Of a stretch of 64,000 bases of DNA, positions 25,470 through 31,691 are shown piece by piece (within the stretch, counting starts at the first letter, position 1; each line of letters opens with the position of its first letter). The translations under genes were made by a program, and so were the position numbers. The notes below the pieces were generated by a model. The model was given only the letters and a program-made list of their open reading frames with translations. It searched no databases and had not been told where the DNA came from. The stretch is from contig NZ_LR594659.1 in NCBI RefSeq assembly GCF_901827155.1, positions 3,410,001 to 3,474,000 of the forward strand, given 5' to 3'. The stretch comes from Variovorax sp. PBL-H6 (lineage in GTDB: Bacteria > Pseudomonadota > Gammaproteobacteria > Burkholderiales > Burkholderiaceae_C).

Positions 25470-25993
25470 GCTCTGAGTTCCATTTGCGAGGAAGCGCGCG
25501 ACAACGGATGTTCAACGGTGGTTGGACAACCGTTCGGAACCCGCTGGGTTTCTTCTGGGTTCCCGATGGGTTTTGTTCCCGTGGTGTCCCGCGGGACAGG
25601 CGCGGGAGTTACGCGTGACTCCGCGTGACATGGCGTGACAACTGCGCCGGACTCAGACAGTTCGCGCAGGAACTCGCGAGCCAGATCCCGCGTGGCATCG
25701 CTGTGCCACAGCACCGCCTGATTTATGTCTTCCGAGTCTTCCCAGATCCAGGCAGTCAACTGCTCGACCCTCTCCGACAGGACGCGCAGACGCCGGCCCA
25801 GCTTGTCGACCGTCCGCAAGGCGTCCGCGTGCGATGCAGACATCTCGCGGACAAGGCCCAGATGCTCAGCAATGAAGCGCAGATGCATGGGGTGCAGGTC
25901 TACGACGTAGCTGTCGCCCATGCTTTCGTTCTCGACCCGGATGTTGCCGTTAGGCAGGGTCTCGATGTTTAGGTGCGGGATCTGCTCATTCAT
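25466..25993 (-). CDS. Element-conserved protein (NEQIPHLNIE family), element I copy
   Basis: ATG 25993 opens MNEQIPHLNIETLPNGNIRV, almost identical to the product at 60,578 of element II for the first 45 residues (through SMGDSYVVDLHPMH). It is followed by a helical middle and a disordered Pro/Thr-rich C-terminus. The length is 175 residues. The conserved N-terminal beta domain suggests a shared, selected function in the element core, but I cannot name it. The C-terminal coding part contains one of the two three-unit GTCACGC repeat arrays (25,611-25,640). Confidence 0.6.
   Translation of the reverse strand: MNEQIPHLNIETLPNGNIRVENESMGDSYVVDLHPMHLRFIAEHLGLVREMSASHADALRTVDKLGRRLRVLSERVEQLTAWIWEDSEDINQAVLWHSDATRDLAREFLRELSESGAVVTPCHAESRVTPAPVPRDTTGTKPIGNPEETQRVPNGCPTTVEHPLSRASSQMELRA
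25611..25640 (-). repeat. Three-unit 10-bp repeat array A (GTCACGC type)
   Basis: On the minus strand three consecutive 10-mers read TGTCACGCCA, TGTCACGCGG and AGTCACGCGT. The invariant core GTCACGC recurs every 10 bases, one helical turn. A second array of the same design lies at 27,588-27,617. Confidence 0.8.
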
Positions 25994-26622
25994 GCTGCGC
26001 ACCCCGGGAACGTGTCCAGAGCCTCCAGCACGCCGGCAGATGGCTTCATGCGCCATTCCACCGCGGAAGGGTTCTCGAGCCCGAAGTACTGCAGATTGAC
26101 CTCGACCCAGCCGGCCGCAACTGGCCGCCGCGTGTAGTCGACCATGTCGGTGGCAGCGTCCATCTTCGACACGAAGAAGTAGCCCGGGTGCTTCAGGGAG
26201 GGCTCAACGGCGTAGACCGTGGTGTCGGGCAGGATCACCGCATAGCAGTAGCCGGCCGCCGGCACGAACTCTGCCGCGTCGGCGTCGCCGGCAAAGAGGC
26301 GGGGCGCATCCACTTCCAAATGCGACACCGGTGTCGTTTTTGCCGTCTCACTTGAAACCGTTTCAAGTGAGGTCGAGGCCAGCGACCGCACAGGCAGCGG
26401 CCGGCCTTGCGCAACCTGCATGTACCGCTGAGCCTGGCGCGGTGTCACCCAGACATTCGCCTCCAGCCAAGGCAGCCATTCGCCATGGGGCAGGGCGGCC
26501 TTTGCCTCAAGCAGCAGGGTGCCGGCCAGCTTGGCGAAGCCGATTGCCTCGTCCGCTTTCTCGTTGGCTTGCTCGCAAGCCCGATTGATGTCGGAGGCGA
26601 GGTTCAGTCGGAGTTCGATCAT
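25990..26622 (-). CDS. DUF3102-type phage protein
   Basis: ATG 26622 opens MIELRLNLASDINRACEQAN. The protein continues with ALLEAKAALPHGEWLPWLEA and a TPRQAQRYMQVA helix-turn-helix-like segment, the pattern of DUF3102 proteins found in phages and plasmids. The C-terminal half is beta-rich (YCYAVILPDTTVYAVEP, GYFFVSKM). It is 210 residues long. A longer open frame upstream runs through the iteron-like repeats and was rejected. It overlaps the next gene by four bases and probably belongs to the replication/regulation module. Confidence 0.7.
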   Translation of the reverse strand: MIELRLNLASDINRACEQANEKADEAIGFAKLAGTLLLEAKAALPHGEWLPWLEANVWVTPRQAQRYMQVAQGRPLPVRSLASTSLETVSSETAKTTPVSHLEVDAPRLFAGDADAAEFVPAAGYCYAVILPDTTVYAVEPSLKHPGYFFVSKMDAATDMVDYTRRPVAAGWVEVNLQYFGLENPSAVEWRMKPSAGVLEALDTFPGCAA

Positions 26623-26668
26623 GCTGCACCCCCTCGGCTGCCCGCATAGATGGCAACATCTAAGACTC

Positions 26669-26818
26669 CTACAGAAACTGAAGTCATTCGAAAATCGGCG
26701 CTTCCCAATGACAGACCTACAGCTTCTGGAGTCATGAAGGACTTCTTCCGCCAGCAATGACTACAGCTTCTGTAGGTCTGGAGGGCTGTTTTGCAGGAGA
26801 TGACTCCAGCTTCTGGAG
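26669..26818. repeat. Four iteron-like 15-bp imperfect palindromes (element I)
   Basis: Four units fit CTmCAG-NNN-CTGnAG: CTACAGAAACTGAAG at 26,669, CTACAGCTTCTGGAG at 26,717, CTACAGCTTCTGTAG at 26,761 and CTCCAGCTTCTGGAG at 26,804. They start 48, 44 and 43 bases apart. The first two lie between genes and the last two lie in the 3' end of the winged-helix gene. Regular phasing and palindromic units suggest binding sites for the encoded protein, possibly a replication origin. Confidence 0.75.
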
Positions 26819-27226
26819 GGCAGGAAGTGTTTTCGCTGAGCCCACCAGCCGCACAAAGTTCAGGTACGGGAACCCGCGAGGCTCGATGTCCATGGACTTC
26901 TCCCAATCCAGACGCCACCAGGTGAAGGCGATCCAGTCGGACGTGTGCGGCGCGTGGCCCTGCCGGGTGTGAACCACGAACGAACATTCGAGTAGCGCGC
27001 GCTTTGCCTTGATCAGCGTGGTTTCCGACTTCCAGCCGTGCCGCTCCATGGCGACGAACGAGGGGCATAGGCGCCCATTGTTCTTGCCCGTGTACTGCGC
27101 CATCAGATCCAGGGCGAGCCTCATGGCGCTGGGCGCCAGAGCCTGCCATTCGGGCGATAGCAGCACGTCCTTGGGCATCGCGACGAACTCGTAGGGCAAT
27201 TGCCCTTTCTTGTACTTGGATGCCAT
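26732..27226 (-). CDS. Winged-helix replication-type protein (element I)
   Basis: A 164-residue protein with an N-terminal winged-helix domain similar to phage replication initiators (FVAMPKDVLLSPEWQALAPS, NNGRLCPSFVAMERHGW, TLIKAKRALLECSFVVHTRQ). It is homologous to the product at 59,990 in element II (shared NNGRL, RGW and ALLE/GF blocks). The C-terminus is disordered and its coding sequence contains iteron-like repeats. Lambda O is a precedent for an origin within an initiator gene. DNA-binding replication initiation is the most likely function; no helicase or primase domain is present. Confidence 0.65.
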   Translation of the reverse strand: MASKYKKGQLPYEFVAMPKDVLLSPEWQALAPSAMRLALDLMAQYTGKNNGRLCPSFVAMERHGWKSETTLIKAKRALLECSFVVHTRQGHAPHTSDWIAFTWWRLDWEKSMDIEPRGFPYLNFVRLVGSAKTLPALQKLESSPAKQPSRPTEAVVIAGGRSPS

Positions 27227-27556
27227 TCATTGCCCCGCCCCTTGCGGCTCACTCCGCAGCACATACAGGGCGGCTCGCGGATGGGGGTAGCTCTCGCGAT
27301 CGATGACCGTCACCCGCACCGTTTCGATCACATAGCCGAAGCGGTCGCGCAGCTCCTTCACCCGCGCTGGCGCCTGGAAGATGCCGATCCGCCGCAGGTC
27401 TTCTGTGGTCTGAGGCCGGCGGCGCAGCGCCTCGAGGATGCGTTGCCGCTGTGCTTGACTATGCGAGGACCTCGGGTGAAACTCGCGCTGCATTCTGTTT
27501 TCGTTTTGAGCCTGAGCACCGTTGACGCGGTCCTCGGGTTTCTTTTTGTCGGTCAT
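27227..27556 (-). CDS. Helix-turn-helix protein, element-conserved (element I copy)
   Basis: A 109-residue protein with a disordered, charged N-terminus followed by a compact winged-helix: SQAQRQRILEALRRRPQTTE, DLRRIGIFQAPARVKELRD, then strands YVIETVRVTVIDRE and HPRAALYVL. It is about 65% identical by eye to the element II protein at 59,749. This domain is common in phage replication/regulation modules. It ends one base before the winged-helix replication-type gene. Confidence 0.7.
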   Translation of the reverse strand: MTDKKKPEDRVNGAQAQNENRMQREFHPRSSHSQAQRQRILEALRRRPQTTEDLRRIGIFQAPARVKELRDRFGYVIETVRVTVIDRESYPHPRAALYVLRSEPQGAGQ

Positions 27557-27795
27557 AGTTTGCTGCCCTCCATCCCATGGGTTGCGTGCGTGACTCCGCG
27601 TGACTCCGCGTGACAGGGCGGGTCAAGGCGATCGATCCACACGGAGACTTCCTCCAAAGAGCGAAGCTGCCTCGTGATGTGGCTCTTGGTCAGGACGTAG
27701 GCGGGCTGGCCGCGGTCGTCGTCGAGTTGCTGCAGCGTGGCCTCAATAAGGGCGGCGCGCGCCTGCTGCGTGGCGAAGGACTTGGCGTCAATCAC
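27553..27795 (-). CDS. Hypothetical 80-residue protein between HTH genes
   Basis: A GTG at 27795, overlapping the stop of the AlpA-like gene by four bases (GTGA), gives MIDAKSFATQQARAALIEAT followed by a helical, acidic protein. It ends in a His/Arg-rich tail encoded by the second GTCACGC repeat array. The longer frame upstream is antisense-like and was rejected. Unrecognised family; operon position suggests a regulator or replication accessory. Confidence 0.5.
   Translation of the reverse strand: MIDAKSFATQQARAALIEATLQQLDDDRGQPAYVLTKSHITRQLRSLEEVSVWIDRLDPPCHAESRGVTHATHGMEGSKL
27588..27617 (-). repeat. Three-unit 10-bp repeat array B (GTCACGC type)
   Basis: On the minus strand the units are TGTCACGCGG, AGTCACGCGG and AGTCACGCAC, the same design as array A at 25,611. 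They lie in the 3' end of the 80-residue gene, 13-45 bases before the start of the downstream HTH gene. Confidence 0.8.
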
Positions 27796-27983
27796 GATGC
27801 CGCCTTCTGAGCGTCGCGCCAGGCAACTAGCTCGTTGAGCTGGAAAACCGTGACTTTGGGGCTCAGCTTGATCGGGCGGGGAAAGTCCGGGTTTTCGCGG
27901 ACCCATCGCCAAATGGTCGTGTTGCTAACTCCAAGGAACTCGCGAGCTTTGGCGACTCGCAGGGAGCGTGAGACGGTTTGCAA
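27792..27983 (-). CDS. AlpA-family DNA-binding regulator
   Basis: A 63-residue protein with the AlpA/excisionase-type helix-turn-helix (KAREFLGVSNTTIWRWVREN) and the short wing PDFPRPIKLSPKVTVF followed by ELVAWRDAQ. The best start is TTG 27983, placed seven bases after a perfect AAGGAG. AlpA proteins control satellite and prophage excision and transcription, and are the hallmark regulators of gram-negative PICIs. It begins the downstream operon with the replication and capsid genes. Confidence 0.88.
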   Translation of the reverse strand: MQTVSRSLRVAKAREFLGVSNTTIWRWVRENPDFPRPIKLSPKVTVFQLNELVAWRDAQKAAS

Positions 27984-28054
27984 AATTCAATCTCCTTCAA
28001 GACCCGCTTGCAGAATGCGTTGCGGCATGAGGTGGATTGAATTGGCTTCGGCCG

Positions 28055-28768
28055 TTACTTTGATCCGGTTTTCGTTGCCATCAAACTAAGGGCGGCTCGC
28101 TTTTCCTTGATGCTCGCTCGGACAATGACGGGGCCGCAGGGCAGGCCGTATGGCTTCTCTTTGAACTTACCCATGAACTCGACGAACCAAGATTCCTGCG
28201 CGGAGGGGGGAAGCTCGCCGAACTGCAAATAGAACGCATCGATCACATGGCCGGTGAACGACGCGGCGTTGAACTGTTCCGGCTTAGCTTGCCGGCTTGG
28301 CTTGAGACCAGCGCTCGCGAGTTCAGCGAGGACTTCAAGAGCCTGAACGAAGTCCCAGGTCAATGAAGGGATGGTCCGGTCGATGCCAGGCGCCCGGATG
28401 GTTGCAAGGACCGTCTTGGGCACCGAAGGCACGTCGTCCTTGTGCTTCAGGACCTCGCTGTGTAGATGCAGCCGGTCCCGGGTTTGTTGACTCACGACTG
28501 TCAACGTAGCGAGTAGTCGCCTGGCGTCAGCGGCGACCCGCCCGAGTTGCTCTTTTTCCTCGCCAAGGCCGATTTCCCAACCGTCTTCGAGAACGAACTG
28601 CAGCCATGCTGAGCAACGCTCCAGGAACGCTTCTGCATCGACCTCTTCGAGCTTGCCCTTGTTTACGAGCAGTCTTCGCAGCGTTCCCCTAAAGGCGCCA
28701 GGCAAAAAATCCGCCCGTACAAGGGCGCCCGTACCGTCGCCGATCGCGGGCTTGACTCTCTTGCTCAT
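28055..28768 (-). CDS. Hypothetical 237-residue protein (element I)
   Basis: Unrecognised. A helical protein with a basic start (MSKRVKPAIGDG), a conserved-looking ALVRADFLPGAFRGTLRRLL block, and a C-terminal FVEFMGKFKEKPYGLPCGPV segment. No nuclease, ATPase or membrane motif is visible. It overlaps the preceding small gene by four bases and occupies the position held in element II by a different 243-residue protein, so this slot seems to be exchanged between elements. Confidence 0.5.
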   Translation of the reverse strand: MSKRVKPAIGDGTGALVRADFLPGAFRGTLRRLLVNKGKLEEVDAEAFLERCSAWLQFVLEDGWEIGLGEEKEQLGRVAADARRLLATLTVVSQQTRDRLHLHSEVLKHKDDVPSVPKTVLATIRAPGIDRTIPSLTWDFVQALEVLAELASAGLKPSRQAKPEQFNAASFTGHVIDAFYLQFGELPPSAQESWFVEFMGKFKEKPYGLPCGPVIVRASIKEKRAALSLMATKTGSK

Positions 28769-28965
28769 GCCTCTTCCGCTCGCTCTCGGCGCAGCATCTC
28801 GTCGGCCTGTTGGTAGGCCATCCGGCTGGCAGAGCGGATAGCCAGGGCGTACTCGTCTTTGTCCGCATTCAAGATCGTGTCGACGTGTTTGGTCCAGATG
28901 CCATTCAGGACCGCGACAGCGCAGGCGCGACGGAATGCCTTGTCACTGGCGCTGAGCTTAGGCAT
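28765..28965 (-). CDS. Element-conserved small protein (KLSASDKAFRRAC family), element I copy
   Basis: ATG 28965 opens MPKLSASDKAFRRACAVAVL. The 66-residue protein is nearly identical in its N-terminal half and in the RMAYQQADEMLRRERAE helix to the product at 58,357 of element II. It is all-helical and of unknown function. Conservation between two otherwise diverged islands marks it as core machinery. It overlaps the downstream 237-residue gene by four bases. Confidence 0.65.
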   Translation of the reverse strand: MPKLSASDKAFRRACAVAVLNGIWTKHVDTILNADKDEYALAIRSASRMAYQQADEMLRRERAEEA

Positions 28966-29161
28966 GGGAAGCCTCAATTCCGTCGTGTTGCAGGGTGGCG
29001 AGCTGGTCGGCCAAAAAGGACACCATCCCCCGTGCATAGGTCGGCCGCTCAAAGCAAGTGCCGAGAACATCGGAAATGAAGGTGCCGTCGGCCATCTCCC
29101 CGCAAAACGAAAGGCCCTGAAGTTGGCCGTCGCTTGCCAGCCGGTAGCTGGGAGGAAACAA
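28958..29161 (-). CDS. Possible 67-residue protein (element I)
   Basis: An open frame whose last 50 residues look genuine (GLSFCGEMADGTFISDVLGT, then FLADQLATLQHDGI). No ATG precedes this block in frame; TTG 29161 is a guess and has no good ribosome-binding site. It overlaps the start of the next gene by eight bases, as expected for an operon member. A frameshift relative to an upstream ATG frame at 29,210 is another possibility. Confidence 0.35.
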   Translation of the reverse strand: MFPPSYRLASDGQLQGLSFCGEMADGTFISDVLGTCFERPTYARGMVSFLADQLATLQHDGIEASHA

Positions 29162-29205
29162 GGCGGAGTTGGACCACCTTGTTTTCAGAAGGCTTGCTCG
29201 AGCGC

Positions 29206-29544
29206 TTATGCATTTGCGGCCTCCACGGATGCCCGCAGGCAAGCCATCAACCGCTCTTCTTGGGCGATGTGATCTTCGTTGTGGAGCCATGCCTCGGCAA
29301 TTTCCGCCAAGTCCAGAGATACCGAGTAGCCCTCGCTTTCTGCGCGCAGACGCTCGGTAAGCACCATCACCAGACTGCGGGCGCGGTCGTAGTGCTGCCC
29401 GACCTCGGTGGCCATCTCGTGCGCCAACGAGGCGCGTGCGGACGGGCTTATCGACCGGTAGTGATCTACATCCTGGCGGTTGTCGGATGTAGTGCTTTTG
29501 GTTGTTGCGCTGTTGCGTGCGAGCGCGATAATTTGCTTCGTCAT
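29206..29544 (-). CDS. Hypothetical 112-residue helical protein
   Basis: ATG 29544 follows AAGGAG and opens MTKQIIALARNSATTKSTTS. After a Ser/Thr/Asp-rich linker the protein forms helices (RASLAHEMATEVGQHYDRAR, LDLAEIAEAWLHNEDHIA). It heads the minus-strand operon that runs through the rest of the element core, directly after a large inverted repeat (29,584-29,617). No family is recognised. Confidence 0.55.
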   Translation of the reverse strand: MTKQIIALARNSATTKSTTSDNRQDVDHYRSISPSARASLAHEMATEVGQHYDRARSLVMVLTERLRAESEGYSVSLDLAEIAEAWLHNEDHIAQEERLMACLRASVEAANA

Positions 29545-29583
29545 GGCTGTGCATCTCCTTCTACGTTGTGCACGGGTGTGATC

Positions 29584-29617
29584 GGCGGTCATGGTGGGTC
29601 AGATCACCATGGCCGCC
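29584..29617. promoter_or_regulatory. Large inverted repeat ahead of the element I core operon
   Basis: Arms GGCGGTCATGGTG and CACCATGGCCGCC match at 12 of 13 positions around an 8-base centre. It lies between the integrase stop (29,680) and the start of the core operon (29,544). It could be an operator for the operon promoter or a terminator-like stem for the integrase transcript; no T-run follows. Confidence 0.5.
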
Positions 29618-29679
29618 ACCTTTGCCTCACTTCCAAACCTCGCGATTCCGTGAGATTTGCCGCCGTGAGGCGCAGCGGG

Positions 29680-30924
29680 TCAACCGGTCCGCGCGTGCGG
29701 CACGACGTTTCCATTCTTCACCGGGGTATCGCAGAAGTCGGCCCAAGCCTGCATGAGCTGGAAGCGTTTTGCCAGCAGGTCTCCGCGCCGATAGGCAGCT
29801 TCGACCTTGCTCTCGATCGTGTGCGCCAGCGCCATCTCGGCGAGCTCGCGCGGGAAGTTGGTACGCTCGGCCGCCCAGTCGCGAAAGGTCGACCGGAAGC
29901 CGTGGGGAACTGCCTCAAGGCCCATGCGGCGCATGACGGCACTGATGCTCATGAGGCTCAGCGGCTTGCCCTTGGCGCCAGGGAACAGAAGAGGAACGCC
30001 CTCTTCCCCCTCAACCTTGGGTAGCGTCTCCAAGAGGCGGATGGCCTGTTTTGAAAGAGGCACGCGGTGCACCCTCTTTGCCTTCATGCGCTCAGCGGGT
30101 ACGGTCCACAATCTGGCGCCCGTGTCGATCTCGTCCCACGTAGCGCCACGGACTTCCCCGGAGCGTGCAGCCGTCAAGATCAGGAACTCAAGCGCCCGCG
30201 CTCCCATGCCTTCCATCGTTCGAAGCGCCTCCAGGAACGCCGAGGCTTCGTCGACAGGGACGGCGGGATGGTGGTCGACCTTCGACACCTTGGAAGGCTT
30301 CGGCAGCAGCTGCTCAAGGTGGCCCTTCCACCTAGCCGGGTTGTCGCCCTCCCGGTAGCCGCGCACCGCGGCCCAGTCGAGCACCGCCTCAATGCGACCG
30401 CGGACGCGCGTGGCGGTTTCGGTCTTGGTCTTCCAAATCGGCTCGAGCACCTCAAGGACATGAGCGAGGGCGATGTCTCGCACCATTAACTCGCCGAGCA
30501 CCGGCTCAGCGTAGGTCTTGAGAGTGTTCTCCCATTGCTGCCGATGCTTCGGGTTGTGCCACTCGTCGCCCTTAGCCTCAATGAACATCTTGGCGCAGTC
30601 TGCGAAGGTTTTCGCCTTGGCGTTCTCGGCCATCAAGAGCGCCCTCGCCTGCCGTCGCTGCTCTACTGGGTCGACGCCCTGCACGATCAGCTCACGAGAC
30701 CGGCGCGCGGCCTCCTTGGCGCCCGCCAGCGTCACATCGGGAAAGCCGCCCAGGCCGATGTCCTTGCGCTTGCCGCCAACGAGCGAACGAAGCAGCCACG
30801 CGGCGTTGCCGTTGGACTTCACCAGCAGATGCAGGCCGGCGACGCCTCCGACTGCGTGCCGGCCGGGCTGCTTTGCCAGCCGGCTGACCTGCAGCGCTCC
30901 GAGTTCGACCGCCTTCTTGGGCAT
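29680..30924 (-). CDS. int: Tyrosine integrase, P4/DUF4102 type (element I)
   Basis: The 414-residue protein has the arm-binding DUF4102 domain at the N-terminus (GLHLLVKSNGNAAWLLRS, VDPVEQRRQAR), a core-binding SAM-like domain (KTFADCAKMFIEAKGDEWHN) and a catalytic domain. Visible active-site elements are the box I arginine in TAARSGEVRGATWDE, HGFRSTFRDWAAE for the H-x-x-R motif, the LAHTIESK histidine and the tyrosine in VEAAYRRGD. ATG 30924 was chosen at the conserved MPKKAVELGALQV start. It catalyses integration at tRNA-Ser next to attR. Its promoter region contains a 9-bp inverted repeat (30,931-30,983). Confidence 0.93.
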   Translation of the reverse strand: MPKKAVELGALQVSRLAKQPGRHAVGGVAGLHLLVKSNGNAAWLLRSLVGGKRKDIGLGGFPDVTLAGAKEAARRSRELIVQGVDPVEQRRQARALLMAENAKAKTFADCAKMFIEAKGDEWHNPKHRQQWENTLKTYAEPVLGELMVRDIALAHVLEVLEPIWKTKTETATRVRGRIEAVLDWAAVRGYREGDNPARWKGHLEQLLPKPSKVSKVDHHPAVPVDEASAFLEALRTMEGMGARALEFLILTAARSGEVRGATWDEIDTGARLWTVPAERMKAKRVHRVPLSKQAIRLLETLPKVEGEEGVPLLFPGAKGKPLSLMSISAVMRRMGLEAVPHGFRSTFRDWAAERTNFPRELAEMALAHTIESKVEAAYRRGDLLAKRFQLMQAWADFCDTPVKNGNVVPHARTG

Positions 30925-30930
30925 CCTTGT

Positions 30931-30983
30931 CCTTGTGGTATTGGTTCCCACAATACTAATCGGAACTGAGCGGCACCACAAGG
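30931..30983. promoter_or_regulatory. Inverted repeat in the integrase promoter region
   Basis: CCTTGTGGT at 30,931 is matched by ACCACAAGG at 30,975. Within it, TATTG and CAATA flank GTTCCCA. The whole lies immediately upstream of the integrase start, so it is a candidate operator for integrase control. Confidence 0.55.
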
Positions 30984-31074
30984 CATGATGCGGTACTACA
31001 TTTTTGGTGTTTTCCCTCTAAAGTTGACCTATTGCGGACCTGTGCGGCACTTACAAGCATCCTGAGTTCGGGGA

Positions 31075-31088
31075 CGCCTGCTCCGCCA
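31075..31088 (+). repeat. Right attachment site core (attR) of element I
   Basis: Exact copy of the last 14 bases of tRNA-Ser (CGCCTGCTCCGCCA). To its right lies the terminator originally belonging to the tRNA. Confidence 0.85.
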
Positions 31089-31101
31089 CTCGACATTCAG
31101 G

Positions 31102-31126
31102 AAGCCCGCGAAAGCGGGCTTTTTTG
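31102..31126 (+). terminator. Original tRNA-Ser terminator, displaced by element I
   Basis: An 8-bp stem AAGCCCGC/GCGGGCTT with a GAAA loop is followed by a T-run. It starts 14 bases after attR, where the terminator of the unoccupied tRNA-Ser gene would be expected. Confidence 0.85.
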
Positions 31127-31264
31127 CTTGTGCCGGCCGATACCTTTCAATCGCCCTGATTACCTGTTTCTTGTGCGCCTTATCCTACGGCGCCGCGGGC
31201 GGCTTGGGCAGGACCGCGCATGCTGCACCGCGTTAGGCTTTTGGCTTCACAGGCAAGAAAGCGT

Positions 31265-31645
31265 ATGCCGCTCTCCACCTTCCTTGTCGAAGACAACAAG
31301 ACGATCCGCGACAACCTGATCCCTGCCCTCGAGGACCTGGTCGGCGCCCAGGTCGTCGGCTATGCCGACAGCGAAAACGATGCGGCCATCTGGCTCGCCT
31401 CGCATGCCGGCGAGTGGCAGCTGGTCGTGGTCGACGTCTTCCTGAAGCAGGGCTCCGGCCTCGGTGTGCTGAGAACCTGCAGGAAGCGCAGCGCAATCCA
31501 GCGGGCGGTGGTCCTGAGCAACTACGTCAATGCCGACATACGGGCACGCTGCGCCGCCTTGGGGGCCGATGCCGTGTTCGACAAGTCGAGGGAGCTCGAG
31601 GCCTTCTTCGACTACTGCAACGACGCCAGCCGCAGCGCCATGTAA
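31265..31645 (+). CDS. Response regulator receiver-domain protein
   Basis: The 126-residue protein is a single receiver domain: STFLVEDNKTIRDNL with the acidic pair, VVVDVFLKQGSGLGVLR with the phospho-acceptor aspartate (about residue 58), AVVLSNYVNADIR with the conserved serine, and the lysine in VFDKSRE. There is no output domain, so it acts by protein contact, as CheY-like regulators do. ATG 31265 is the start beginning directly with the domain. A bidirectional terminator follows. Confidence 0.88.
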   Translation: MPLSTFLVEDNKTIRDNLIPALEDLVGAQVVGYADSENDAAIWLASHAGEWQLVVVDVFLKQGSGLGVLRTCRKRSAIQRAVVLSNYVNADIRARCAALGADAVFDKSRELEAFFDYCNDASRSAM

Positions 31646-31670
31646 AAGGGGCCCCGAAGGACCCCTTTTT
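31644..31670. terminator. Bidirectional terminator
   Basis: AAAAGGGG and CCCCTTTT form an 8-bp stem with A- and T-runs on both sides, between the convergent response regulator and binding-protein genes. Confidence 0.85.
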
Positions 31671-31691
31671 GTGCAGATGAAGCGGCTTGCT

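Larger units (their letters stand above)
14604..31088. mobile_element. Element I: satellite-like integrated element in tRNA-Ser(GGA)
   Basis: A 16.5-kb island bounded by a 14-bp direct repeat and carrying its own P4-type integrase at the right end. It encodes an AlpA-like regulator, two winged-helix proteins, an HNH nuclease, a P27-type small terminase and an HK97-type major capsid protein. Reading every gene gives no large terminase, portal, prohead protease, tail, lysis or lysogeny repressor gene. The cargo end next to the tRNA has lower and more variable GC and unrelated small genes. Size and content fit a phage satellite such as a PICI better than a complete prophage. A decayed prophage remains possible. 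Confidence 0.8.
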
